Translations under genes and position numbers: made by a program
The notes under the pieces: generated by a model
Told to the model about the DNA's origin: nothing
What the model saw: the letters and a program-made list of their open reading frames with translations, nothing else
Database searches by the model: none
Shown: piece by piece, positions 47,701-54,084 of the stretch
Layout of the letters: each line of letters begins with the position of its first letter
Position numbering within the stretch: the stretch's first letter is position 1
From: Antedon mediterranea
Taxonomy: Eukaryota > Echinodermata > Crinoidea > Comatulida > Antedonidae
Length of the DNA stretch: 64,000 bases
Assembly: GCF_964355755.1 (NCBI RefSeq)
Contig: NC_092677.1
Coordinates: forward strand, 26,012,101 to 26,076,100
Direction of reading: 5' to 3'

Positions 47701-48763
47701 GATCTTGTGTTGGTGTACAGTACATCTAATTTATTAGCTAATTACTGCAGTAGATCTTGTGTTGGTGTACAGTACATTAGGTTATTAGCTCATTACTGCA
47801 GTAGATCTTGTGTTGGGTGTACAGTACATCTATTTTATTAGCTCATTACTGCAGTAGATTTTGTGTTCACATGTATAATACATCTAGTTTATTAGCTCAC
47901 TACTGCAGTAGATCTTATAACATTTTAATATTCAATGTTTGTTAATACTAATATAGTGTTGAAAAAAACACATAATGAATTTAAAATGTCAAGATAAATA
48001 GCTGTAAGCTAACAAAAGTGTTGTACGTCAATATAACATTCAGTACAGATTATTTTAAAACACTGTGTAATTAATCAAATTGACTTTGACAAAAGATGTG
48101 AAAATTTTAAAATCTTAGAGTAATTATTTAGAGGTTACCTTTGCAGTTGCACTTATTATCGTCAGTTTAATCATGTTTTGCACTTTGTGATTACTACAAG
48201 CCTGCAGGCCTACAACTAAATGTACAACAAGTAAAAAGCTCTTCTATGTAAAGCTCTGTCTATACTATCAAACTTTATTTGAAAAAAAAAGTGATGTGCC
48301 CATATATGGACACGATGATGTCATATCACTACCGTATTTGGGCATATTACTACTATATTTGGGTACATCACATTTTTTTGTCAAACTAGTTTGATAGTTC
48401 AGATCCACTGGAATGATAAACATATTGATACTATACAACTCAATTGTCTTGCTACTGCTTTTGTGTAGTTTTTTACCTCACATTTGAGTGTACTGTTAAA
48501 AAGGAAAATAAGAGTGAATTAATTAATAATTAATTAAGAATTCTATAACAAAAATCATTTTAAAGCTGCAAAAATGAAAATTTTTGTTTTTGTATTTTTA
48601 GACTGGTGCAAACTGTAAACAAGCGAATGCTAGAGGCAACCTACCCTTACACGAGGCGGCAAGGAACAATTACGTTGAACTGGTTGAACTTCTTTCAAAT
48701 AAATCACCATCAACTGTTTTATGTAGGAATAAAGCCCAGTTAACACCTATCCAACTATCACAA
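23623..48763 (+). CDS. ANKRD27: ANKRD27/VARP: VPS9 domain, ankyrin repeats (21 exons, 3' end missing)
   Basis: Twenty-one exons join into one open frame of 907 codons that follows vertebrate VARP end to end. Order: N-terminal region (1-~225), VPS9 domain (~225-390), first zinc motif [10 protein letters not shown] (452-461), ankyrin block 1 (~480-620), linker, second zinc motif [10 protein letters not shown] (732-741), ankyrin block 2 (~760-905). In vertebrates the VPS9 domain is the guanine-nucleotide exchange factor for Rab21. The ankyrin blocks bind VAMP7 and Rab32/38, and the two zinc motifs bind the retromer subunit VPS29. All these parts are present, so a role in endosome-to-surface recycling is a strong inference. 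Human VARP is 1050 residues. The remaining C-terminus was not found before the window ends. Introns are large and rich in MITEs. Confidence 0.93.
24013..24587. mobile_element. Inverted-repeat element in ANKRD27 intron 1
   Basis: The left end AGATCTGGTGGGACGATTCG is complementary to GAATCGTCTCGCTACCAGATC at the right. The right arm holds five tandem copies of GGGCCGAATCGTCCCA (24482-24565). No transposase frame. Confidence 0.65.
24885..25026 (+). mobile_element. MITE family C copy (ANKRD27 intron 1)
   Basis: TAA flanks both ends. Interior CCCATATATGGACATGATGA is typical of the family. Confidence 0.82.
25543..25665 (+). CDS. ANKRD27: ANKRD27 exon 2
   Basis: 41 codons, phase 0-0, between TTTTCTTAG and GTAAGT. 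The order of residues ([25 protein letters not shown]) matches the segment after the VARP N-terminus. Confidence 0.82.
25757..26106 (+). mobile_element. MITE family E copy (ANKRD27 intron 2)
   Basis: Near-complete copy from TTTAAAGATATATTGTCCC to GGACAATACATCTTTA with the central TTGTCTGTCAGACAA palindrome. Confidence 0.78.
26349..27611. mobile_element. Long head-to-head foldback element (ANKRD27 intron 2)
   Basis: Two arms of ~470 bp meet near 26815. Each arm itself ends in inverted GGTTTCGCAA and ATACGATAACGAAAACGGAT segments, which occur four times (26345, 26760, 26820, 27560). The right arm is split by a SINE. The ends look flanked by TTA/TAA. Confidence 0.75.
27201..27516 (-). mobile_element. 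tRNA-derived SINE, copy 1
   Basis: On the minus strand, GTGGCCGAGCGGTTAAGAC (box A, 27488-27505) and GGGTTCGAGGC (box B, 27442-27452) form a Ser/Leu-type tRNA-like head. A body and an (AAAC)n tail end near 27201. It is inserted in the right arm of the foldback. Confidence 0.82.
28311..28370 (+). CDS. ANKRD27: ANKRD27 exon 3
   Basis: 20 codons, phase 0-0. [16 protein letters not shown] corresponds to VFIQGNRIKLGAGF of human VARP. Acceptor TTTTTCTAG, donor GTAGTG. Confidence 0.78.
28494..29165. repeat. CAT/ATC microsatellite, ~670 bp
   Basis: Long imperfect (ATC)n tract in ANKRD27 intron 3, ending ~40 bp before exon 4. It yields artefactual poly-Ser and poly-Met ORFs. Confidence 0.93.
29204..29294 (+). 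CDS. ANKRD27: ANKRD27 exon 4
   Basis: Encodes [19 protein letters not shown], clearly matching the ILFEETFYN...ESF segment of VARP. Acceptor ACTTTTCAG, donor GTCAGT, ends phase 1. Confidence 0.9.
29805..29879 (+). CDS. ANKRD27: ANKRD27 exon 5
   Basis: 25 codons of acidic sequence ([17 protein letters not shown]) in phase 1-1. It aligns by position with a weakly conserved VARP stretch. Confidence 0.82.
29935..30070 (+). mobile_element. MITE family C, 3'-truncated copy
   Basis: The left end and interior are intact; the right inverted repeat stops at CAAACTAGTTT. It abuts a tRNA-like SINE. Confidence 0.75.
30072..30185 (-). mobile_element. tRNA-derived SINE fragment
   Basis: The minus strand reads GGTTCAAATCCTGTCA (box B) after a degenerate tRNA-like head. 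It begins where the family C copy is cut. Confidence 0.5.
30304..30449 (+). CDS. ANKRD27: ANKRD27 exon 6
   Basis: Encodes the helical region before VPS9, including [20 protein letters not shown], which parallels LRHHIDSANALYTKCLQQLL of human VARP. Phase 1 in, 0 out. Confidence 0.9.
30663..30785 (+). CDS. ANKRD27: ANKRD27 exon 7
   Basis: 41 codons, phase 0-0. [17 protein letters not shown] corresponds to VEIYVHHEIYNLIFKYV, leading into the VPS9 fold. Confidence 0.9.
30884..31051 (-). mobile_element. MITE family C copy (ANKRD27 intron 7)
   Basis: AGTTTGACAAAAAAG left end, three CCCAAATATGGTAGTGATAT units, GTGTAGACAGAGCT right end. Confidence 0.8.
31425..31638 (+). CDS. ANKRD27: ANKRD27 exon 8: VPS9 domain, first part
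   Basis: Contains [20 protein letters not shown] and LHCLRRTIM, the conserved VPS9 stretch that packs against the Rab-binding helices. 71 codons plus one base. Confidence 0.94.
32053..32194 (+). CDS. ANKRD27: ANKRD27 exon 9: VPS9 catalytic segment
   Basis: Contains [20 protein letters not shown] followed by [12 protein letters not shown]. The DDLLP aspartate is the hallmark catalytic residue of VPS9 exchange factors. Ends phase 2 at GTATGT. Confidence 0.94.
32537..32827 (-). mobile_element. tRNA-derived SINE, copy 2 (ANKRD27 intron 9)
   Basis: Same body as 27201-27516, including CAGAGGGCCCAGTT and TGATCAGTGGCTGTGATGTA on the plus strand. Box B is more decayed than in copy 1. Confidence 0.78.
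32893..33085 (+). CDS. ANKRD27: ANKRD27 exon 10: end of VPS9 domain and linker
   Basis: Begins [17 protein letters not shown], matching the last VPS9 helix, then a Ser/Pro-rich linker and IELLFE. Phase 2 in, 0 out. Confidence 0.9.
33178..33497 (+). mobile_element. MITE family E copy (ANKRD27 intron 10)
   Basis: Starts TAAAGGTATATTGTTCCCC and ends near GGGGGAAAATACATTTG. The central palindrome is mutated to GGCTGCCAGCCA. Confidence 0.7.
33746..33876 (+). CDS. ANKRD27: ANKRD27 exon 11: first Zn-fingernail
   Basis: Residues 424-466. An ankyrin-like helix pair leads to [10 protein letters not shown] (Cys452, 456, 458, 461), the zinc microdomain that binds retromer VPS29 in vertebrate VARP. Confidence 0.94.
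33927..34062. mobile_element. hAT-like MITE
   Basis: CAGGGGCGGATCCAAGGAT at the left and ATCCTGGATCCGTCC at the right form the widespread CAGGGGCGGATCC-type terminal repeat. Lies just after ANKRD27 exon 11. Confidence 0.6.
34135..34510. repeat. Unclassified repeat bounded by a perfect 15-bp inverted repeat
   Basis: CGTCGTGAGGTGGTT (34135-34149) pairs with AACCACCTCACGACG (34496-34510). The left ~195 bp resembles 60522-60717 in the same orientation, with shared AAAACGGTACTGGG and ATCCATTCATAGAAG. Confidence 0.6.
34969..35030 (-). mobile_element. MITE family C fragment
   Basis: Only the left end CTCTGTCTACACTATCAAAC and the start of the interior remain. Confidence 0.65.
35432..35514 (+). CDS. 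ANKRD27: ANKRD27 exon 12: ankyrin block 1 begins
   Basis: [15 protein letters not shown] matches NDPSVVTPFSRDDRG of human VARP, then [10 protein letters not shown] opens the first full ankyrin repeat. Ends phase 1. Confidence 0.94.
35649..36416. repeat. 59-bp minisatellite, ~13 units (ANKRD27 intron 12)
   Basis: Units read ACAGCCAAATCCAGTAGGAC, CATCCCTAGGATAGGACACT and a GTCCCGTGGGTCT end. Two variants (CCAGTAGG with GCACAC; CCAATAAG with GGACAC) partly alternate, giving a 118-bp dimer period on the left side. Confidence 0.92.
37022..37382 (+). mobile_element. MITE family C copy interrupted by another repeat
   Basis: The left end at 37022 and the remainder at 37263-37382 belong to family C. 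The gap is filled by a family F repeat. Confidence 0.72.
37037..37262. mobile_element. Repeat family F copy 1
   Basis: Contains ATTACCCCAGTCAT and TACACCTGGGTGGAGAGAGG, shared in the same order with 62098-62297. Retroposon-like, but I see no promoter boxes. Confidence 0.6.
37412..37527 (+). CDS. ANKRD27: ANKRD27 exon 13: ankyrin repeats 1-2
   Basis: [14 protein letters not shown] completes repeat 1, and [15 protein letters not shown] starts repeat 2. This is the surface that contacts VAMP7 and Rab32/38 in mammals. Confidence 0.94.
37658..37804 (+). mobile_element. MITE family C copy (ANKRD27 intron 13)
   Basis: Flanked by TAA on both sides; typical ends and interior. Confidence 0.82.
38667..38759 (+). 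CDS. ANKRD27: ANKRD27 exon 14: ankyrin repeats 2-3
   Basis: 31 codons, phase 0-0: [20 protein letters not shown] and [10 protein letters not shown]. Confidence 0.94.
38771..38913 (+). mobile_element. MITE family C copy (ANKRD27 intron 14)
   Basis: Starts 12 bp after the exon 14 donor, so it occupies the very start of the intron. Right end GATAGTGTAGACAGAGCT. Confidence 0.8.
39055..39163 (+). CDS. ANKRD27: ANKRD27 exon 15: ankyrin repeats 3-4
   Basis: [10 protein letters not shown] then [16 protein letters not shown]. Ends phase 1 at GTAAGT. Confidence 0.94.
39290..39450 (+). CDS. ANKRD27: ANKRD27 exon 16: end of ankyrin block 1
   Basis: [20 protein letters not shown] and ETPLMRSLN close the block. 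The exon ends with four consecutive ATG codons directly before GTATAG. Confidence 0.9.
39855..39940 (-). mobile_element. tRNA-derived SINE head
   Basis: The minus strand reads GGAGTTGTGGCTTGGTGG, then TAGGTTCAAGTCCTGTCA (box B). Lies in ANKRD27 intron 16. Confidence 0.55.
40074..40184 (+). CDS. ANKRD27: ANKRD27 exon 17: basic linker
   Basis: 37 codons of polar, basic linker ([19 protein letters not shown]) between the ankyrin blocks, phase 0-0. Sequence is poorly conserved; support is from phase and splice sites. Confidence 0.82.
40280..40379 (-). mobile_element. MITE family C, shortened copy
   Basis: AGCTCTATCTACACAG then GTGATGTGCCCAAATATGG; directly followed by a second copy. Confidence 0.7.
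40380..40537 (-). mobile_element. MITE family C copy in tandem with the previous one
   Basis: GCTACACTATCAAACTATTTTGAC to AGTGTGGACAGAGC. Its right end lies only 36 bp before exon 18, inside the region normally holding the branch point. Confidence 0.75.
40574..40738 (+). CDS. ANKRD27: ANKRD27 exon 18: second Zn-fingernail
   Basis: [20 protein letters not shown], an acidic [10 protein letters not shown] run, then [10 protein letters not shown] (Cys732, 736, 738, 741), nearly identical to the second zinc motif of human VARP. Confidence 0.94.
40891..41010 (+). mobile_element. tRNA-derived SINE
   Basis: Plus-strand tRNA-like head: TTGGTGGTTAACATGC followed by GGTCCGGGGTTCAAACCTGA (box B at 40943-40954). 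The head resembles the minus-strand one at 39855-39940. Confidence 0.6.
41166..41262 (-). mobile_element. tRNA pseudogene or SINE head
   Basis: The minus strand reads GCCCAGTGGTCTAATGGTTA, GGACATCTGC, then GGTCCGAGTTAGAGTC. Arms resemble a tRNA, but the T-loop is degenerate, so a functional tRNA is unlikely. Confidence 0.5.
41713..41833. repeat. 39-bp tandem repeat, three units
   Basis: Three copies of TTTAAACTAAGTTGAGCATT plus TATCCTCAAATATTAATA. Confidence 0.82.
42377..42500 (+). mobile_element. MITE family E, 3' half
   Basis: Shares ATAAGTGAAATAATT, AGAAGTGAATAACTTTATTA and ACTGCAAAATGGCC with full copies. Ends ~55 bp before exon 19. Confidence 0.6.
42557..42757 (+). CDS. ANKRD27: ANKRD27 exon 19: ankyrin block 2 begins
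   Basis: 67 codons, phase 0-0: [30 protein letters not shown], then [13 protein letters not shown]. Confidence 0.93.
42828..43160 (+). mobile_element. MITE family E copy (ANKRD27 intron 19)
   Basis: From TTAAAGATATATTGACCCCC to GGACAATACATCTTTA, with the intact TTGTCTGTCAGACAA core. Confidence 0.78.
44484..44833. repeat. 188-bp tandem duplication
   Basis: 44484-44645 and 44672-44833 are near-identical (ACACACCTACTTTTATTC, GACGAATGCTAGGTTGGAAG, GACGGTGCGAAAAGCATTTC). Confidence 0.82.
45000..45119 (+). CDS. ANKRD27: ANKRD27 exon 20: ankyrin block 2
   Basis: [20 protein letters not shown] then [20 protein letters not shown]. Phase 0-0; acceptor TTTTCTTTAG, donor GTTTGT. Confidence 0.93.
45895..46038 (-). 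mobile_element. MITE family C, 5'-truncated copy
   Basis: Interior GTGATATGCCCAAATA and right end GATAGTGTAGACAGAGCT. Confidence 0.75.
46280..46677. mobile_element. MITE family D, copy 1
   Basis: AGGCCCATTTACACTAGGAC at the left and its complement at the right, flanked by TTA (46277-46279, 46678-46680). Two perfect TGACGTCA sites at 46442 and 46508 lie either side of the centre. The arms pair along most of the element. Confidence 0.85.
46787..46950 (+). mobile_element. MITE family C copy (ANKRD27 intron 20)
   Basis: TAA on both flanks; the central GATGATGTCATATCACT is intact. Confidence 0.83.
47427..47915. repeat. 50-57-bp tandem repeat with a palindromic core, ~9 units
   Basis: Each unit carries TTAGCTCATTACTGCAGTAG, whose core TACTGCAGTA is a perfect palindrome, then TTGTGTTGGTGTACAGTACA. 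Confidence 0.88.
48252..48404 (+). mobile_element. MITE family C copy, right end truncated
   Basis: Left end AGCTCTGTCTATACTATC; right end breaks at TTTGATAGTTCAG. Lies ~200 bp before exon 21. Confidence 0.77.
48602..48763 (+). CDS. ANKRD27: ANKRD27 exon 21: last ankyrin repeat found
   Basis: [20 protein letters not shown] begins the final repeat and LTPIQLSQ ends the exon, comparable to TAVDCAEQ of human VARP. A good GTAAGA donor shows that at least one more exon exists. Confidence 0.92.
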
Positions 48764-48959
48764 GTAAGAAACTATTTTTTTTCTATCAAAAAATTGTTTC
48801 AGTTATCCACAACTTAACTCCTTGTGCTTTTATAGAATCATCTTATTTTTTGTTGTTGAATATATAATAGTTATAAATATATTTAATTTAAAAAATTAAA
48901 TTATTTGTCTGAAAAATCTGTATGTTAAGGAATAAAAATCAAAAAAATTACCTCAATAT

Positions 48960-49803
48960 TCATTCTATAGGACAATTTACTCCATATACTACAATACCCT
49001 GCATAAATAAATTCACTCCATACAACAATGTACAGTCCATACAACAATACACTCAATATATAAATTCACTCCATCAAAATGCACTGCAAATGCAACAGTA
49101 CACTCTATATGCAACAATACACTCCATATATAAATTCACTCCATATATAAATTCACTCCATATACAACAATACACTCCATATATAATTTCACTTCACAAA
49201 AATTTACTCTATATAAAAATTCACTCCATTACAATTCACTCCATATATAAATTCACTCCATATACAACTATACACTTCATATACAACAATACACTCCATA
49301 CAACAATACACTCAATATATAAATTCACTCCATAACAATTCCCTCCATATATAAATTCACTCCATATACAACAATACACTCCATATATAACAATACACTC
49401 CATATATAATTTCACTTCACAAAAATGTACTCTATATAAAAATTCACTCCATTACAATTCACTCTATATATAAATTCACTCCATACAATAATACACTTCA
49501 TATATAAGTTCACTCCATAACAATTCACTCTATATATAAATTCACTCCATATATAAATTCACTCCATATATAAATTCACTGCATATACAACAATACACTC
49601 CATATATAACAATACACTCCATATATAAATTCACTCAAAAAAAATTTACTCTATATAAAAATTCACTTTATATAAAAATTCACTCCATAACATTTCACTC
49701 CATAACATTTCACTCCATATATAAATTCACTTCATAAAAATTCACTCCATATAAAAATTCAATCCATTACAATTCACTCAATATATAAATTCACTCCATA
49801 TAC
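48960..49803. repeat. ATTCACTCCATATATAA satellite
   Basis: About 45 variable units near 17 bp, with variants TACACTCC, TACAACAA and TTTCACTTCA. Begins ~200 bp after ANKRD27 exon 21. Confidence 0.88.
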
Positions 49804-50404
49804 AGTACAAGTTGTGTTTAAAAAGGTAGTTGAAAATCCTCTTGTCCTAATTTACTAAAAGTACATTGAAAGTAATTTGGAATAATTAAAGATGCCCAAC
49901 ATATAATGAGATATTCTAATTGCCAAAGTTCAAATTAAGATTACAATTATATATCATGACCCTTGTGGATTGATTAAACTCAGTGTCTGAGATTAAATAA
50001 CAAAAGAAAGTGTTGATAGTTGCATATTCAGCTGACCTATGACCCCTTCAGTAAAGTTCTATTTTAAAGTGGATGATTTTCTATAATTTAAAAGAGCATT
50101 TTGTATTTAGTTTTGTCATAATAAACGTTAAAACAAGTAAGTGAGTATGATTTATAATTTCCTCTGCCTCAATCTTCTTCATGTAGGGTTTTATTTAAGC
50201 TTTAAATGTCAAAGGTTAGGTCAAAGTTCAGTTTAGAAAGAAAGAAGAAATTACTTATTGATCATTAAAAGGTATAGGAAGTCACAATACCCAAGTTTTA
50301 GATTCTGCTTATTTTCTTTCTAACATTAACAGTGTTTAATAGTAATTTAATACAATCGTATTTTGGAACTAATGATGGTCAAACCCCAACAAATTGTCCC
50401 CTTA

Positions 50405-50807
50405 AGGCCCATTTACACTAGGGCGATAACGATCGACGATAAAAAGATAAATATGCATTTTCCATACCTAAAACAAAAGAATTTAAAAAAGTTTTCATCC
50501 TAGAACTATAGGATTATCATCTATGCTGCCTTTAATGAAAATAATATTTCCACACATCCAATCAAATGACGTCATGATTAGTAAGAGCAATAATATCGTT
50601 ACAATACAATACAACGATTTTATTGTTTTATTGATCATGACGTCATTTGATTGAATTTTCAAAAATATTATTTTTATCAAATACAGCATACATGATTATC
50701 CTATAGTTCTAGAACGAAAACTGTTCTAATTTCTTTCGTTTTATGCAAGAAAAATGCATGTTTATCTATTTATCGTCGATCGTAATCGCCCTAGTGTGAA
50801 TGGGCCT
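50405..50807. mobile_element. MITE family D, copy 2
   Basis: Same ends as the 46280 copy with TTA flanks (50402-50404, 50808-50810). TGACGTCA sites at 50567 and 50638 are both intact. Confidence 0.85.
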
Positions 50808-50922
50808 TTAAATAGGAAATTGTCCCCTTAATAGTCCCCTGAATATAAGTTGGTTGTTAAATTGAAACTATAAAGTATTGCCCCTTGTTCGTTTCATGGC
50901 AAAGTTTCTCCTCCCTCTGTAA

Positions 50923-51082
50923 AGCTCTGTCTACACTATCAAACTTTATGTGACAAAAAAATGTGATGTGCCCATATATGGACATGATGATGTCATATTA
51001 CTATCATATTTAGGTATATCGCTACCATATTTGGGCACAACACACTTTTTTGTAAAACTAGTTTGATAGTGTAGACAGAGAT
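50923..51082 (+). mobile_element. MITE family C copy
   Basis: TAA on both flanks; canonical ends and interior. Confidence 0.83.
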
Positions 51083-51524
51083 TAATAGTATAGTGCAACT
51101 TCTAACATTTGTCAACAAAGCCATTGGAGTTTATGACATCATTATAATAAGATCATTATTTTGAAAAGCAATTACTACTACTAACAATTAATGTTTATTA
51201 CTCAGTAATATAATGGTTTAGGTAACATTGAATTTAAATTAAAGTATGTTTCTAATTTCCAACTGAAGAAGTAACTAGATATTTCCATATTGAATAATTA
51301 GAAAATAATTAGCTATTCATTAAAACTAAATCAGTAAATTGTAATTACCACCATAGTATCATTGATTCTTGATGGTCATCCGCAGGGAAAGATTTATCTA
51401 TCCACATATAATTACTGAAAGTCTTCAAGGGATTTCGTAGTGGCATACTTCTGCTTTTGCTGCAGTATTGGCTATCATTGCTTTTCAAGTAACTGATTAA
51501 AGGATACAAACACAATAATGACAC

Positions 51525-51605
51525 AGACAGGTCTCGAACCCATGCCTCTCAAATGGCGCCTGATATCCCTTACTATTGTGTCATACTGCTCTCTCTTTTA
51601 ACTTA
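51525..51605 (-). mobile_element. tRNA-derived SINE fragment
   Basis: The minus strand reads GAGAGAGCAGTATGACACAA, GGGATATCAGGCGCC, then GGGTTCGAGACCTGTC (box B). Confidence 0.52.
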
Positions 51606-51609
51606 CAAA

Positions 51610-54080
51610 GAAGAACTCATTTTCAAATTTAATAGTTATTTTGTAGGTAATTTAAATACATTTTAATTTGTTTCAAATACCCAGTTCAGTTAATAGATTT
51701 TAAAAATATTTTCTTTATTTCTAAATTCTAAATTTATCAATTTTATTGATTTCTGTCAACTTTGTTCATCCGTCAAGCTCAGTAGCATTGCTTAAGTTAT
51801 CAGATAATTTCCAATTTATTTTGATTTCCATTAATTTATCTTTTATCTAACTAATGCATTGGATCAATTGTTTTTTAAAGTGAAGTTCGTCACAATATGT
51901 CATTTGTTATAAATATTCCCTATTTTGATCAATGACCATTAATTTTAATGACAGTTGGATCATTGTAGATTTTTTTCAAAATACAATAGTTGACTAGAGG
52001 AAACTGAACTCAACCCAACAACACAAGTTTGAAATAAACATTCTTTTAATGAAATGTTTGCCAGAAATACTTCTAATTTTACACATTTTCCAAGAAATGC
52101 AAAGGTTAATAATATAGGTAGAAATTTACAAAATCTACTTTAATTTCTTTTTAAAATCTTCTTTTAAATAATATTAATTATTATTTATTACAATCAGTAC
52201 TTCCATGTACTGAAAATTGACCCTAGTATTACATAAGATACAAGTTGTTGACTTGCCTCCTGCCATAGGAAGTGAGAAATAGTAAAGAAGTGAGAAATTT
52301 ATGCCGTTTTGCTGATGTTTTTTAATGTAAACCTTCTGATATTTAATTGTAAATTTCAAGTTCTATGGACGGGTCAATCATCCATGATTTAAGAGAATTT
52401 GCTAATCTTAGTATCTTTAGTTAAGACTATTACAAACTGGATTCTAATAAGCTGTTGATTATGTTATTGTCATTCAAGTGCCTATCCTTCAAACTATTGT
52501 CATTTTCATGTTAAAAATTGTGTCTTATAAAATGCTATAGATAGAGTAGCATTGATTCTTAGCCTTTGATTGGCTATACAATTTCTGTGTTTGCTGAAAA
52601 ATGACTCGATTATCCCAAGTTATATAATATATAATAATGGTATTGTCGCCAAAGAATAGGTTGATGTAAAAATAGATTATTTAATTGTGAAAAGGAAATT
52701 ACTGCTTGCTTCTAGTCTAATCTGGCAGAAGACGCATCGACATCAAAGTAAACTTTAAATGCAATTATACAGCTAGCAGTAAACACTTTATACCTAGTAG
52801 TTGATAGCACTAACCTATTGTGGTAAATTATTAAAGGCTACTGCCTAGTCAGAAAGATAGTTCTAATTATGCGCCATAGGCGGTTTTCTATCTTTATGCT
52901 TAGTGTAATCAACGCAGGCTTCGATTAAGTTTTATCATTTTGATATCTTCCCATTGTTGTGTTCGAATGATATGAATATTTTCATTGCATTGTTCGTCAA
53001 CTGAGGTAAATTTGTTTCACATTTTCACATCAGAAGTCATCGAACCTGGGATATATAAAAATAATTGTTATTGTACAAAACCCTGTGTATTAATATTACA
53101 TAACAAATCATCATCATCCACCACCCTCATCATGACATCGTTATCATTGCCAACAGCATCATAATTATTGATTCATCACTCCATATCTTAACACTGCCAT
53201 CATTATCATTATCATCATTATCTTCACTCTACATAATCAATATCAATTTCTATGCTTGATATTTTTCTGCAATCCTTTTTCTACAGAAAACTTCGAATTT
53301 TATTAAATTATTCTAATATCTAAAAAGTTATTACGGTCTTTCAATAATAATTGTTAAATTTACTGAGACGCCAAAGACCTAAGCTGTACTAGTCCCAGGA
53401 CATGTCAATTCAATTACGTGAAATCACTATAAGGCAAGTTAATAGTACCTAGAAAAACCACAATAATCATCATCAACATAGGCCCCGGCTTTCTATGGTA
53501 AAAAGTACATTAATTTAATGATCAGTCTGTTTCATTTTATTAAGCAGAAGAAGCATGTACAGCATAAACTGAGAAATGCATAACAAACACAATCAATAAT
53601 AGTATTTTTATTACATATAGTGTTTTGCTTATAACAGCAGAGTCGCTGTTGATCGATACAATAACGTTAAAACGGTTATTTTTGTAAGCACTCAGTTAAT
53701 AATATTTTATCAATTCTTGCTTTGGGGCCTTTATGCTTGAATTCCCTGTTAAAAGGCGCCAAACGGCATGGAGATCGAGGAGGAAATTGTTTTCAATGAT
53801 TTATGAATATACGGATATCATGATCACAAATGTTGTTTAGCAAGTGTTAGATTTTGATAAGGGTTCAGGGCCGTAGCCACCAGTACGGTTGGTAAGGTTT
53901 CAACCTGACCACTTTTCACAGAGGCCTTTGGCAACCCAGTGGCTTGAACAGAGATTGTTAATTTTTTTTGCAAAAAAAAACGCACCACTTATCTTCTTTT
54001 ATCTTCAATTCTCCCGTTATTAATTAGATTCTAATTTACATAAGAATCGTTAAAGTAACTTTTATTGATACATTATGTTG
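51610..54080. other. AT-rich non-coding stretch
   Basis: No convincing exon. A short CAT-rich tract lies near 53107-53225. A single hAT-like end, CAGGGCCGTAGCCACCAG, sits at 53876 without a partner. Confidence 0.4.
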
Positions 54081-54084
54081 ATAA

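Noticed and set aside
48922-49335. 137-codon ORF with IHSIYKFTPY repeats
   Set aside because: Reads through the ATTCACTCC satellite; composition is purely repeat-driven.
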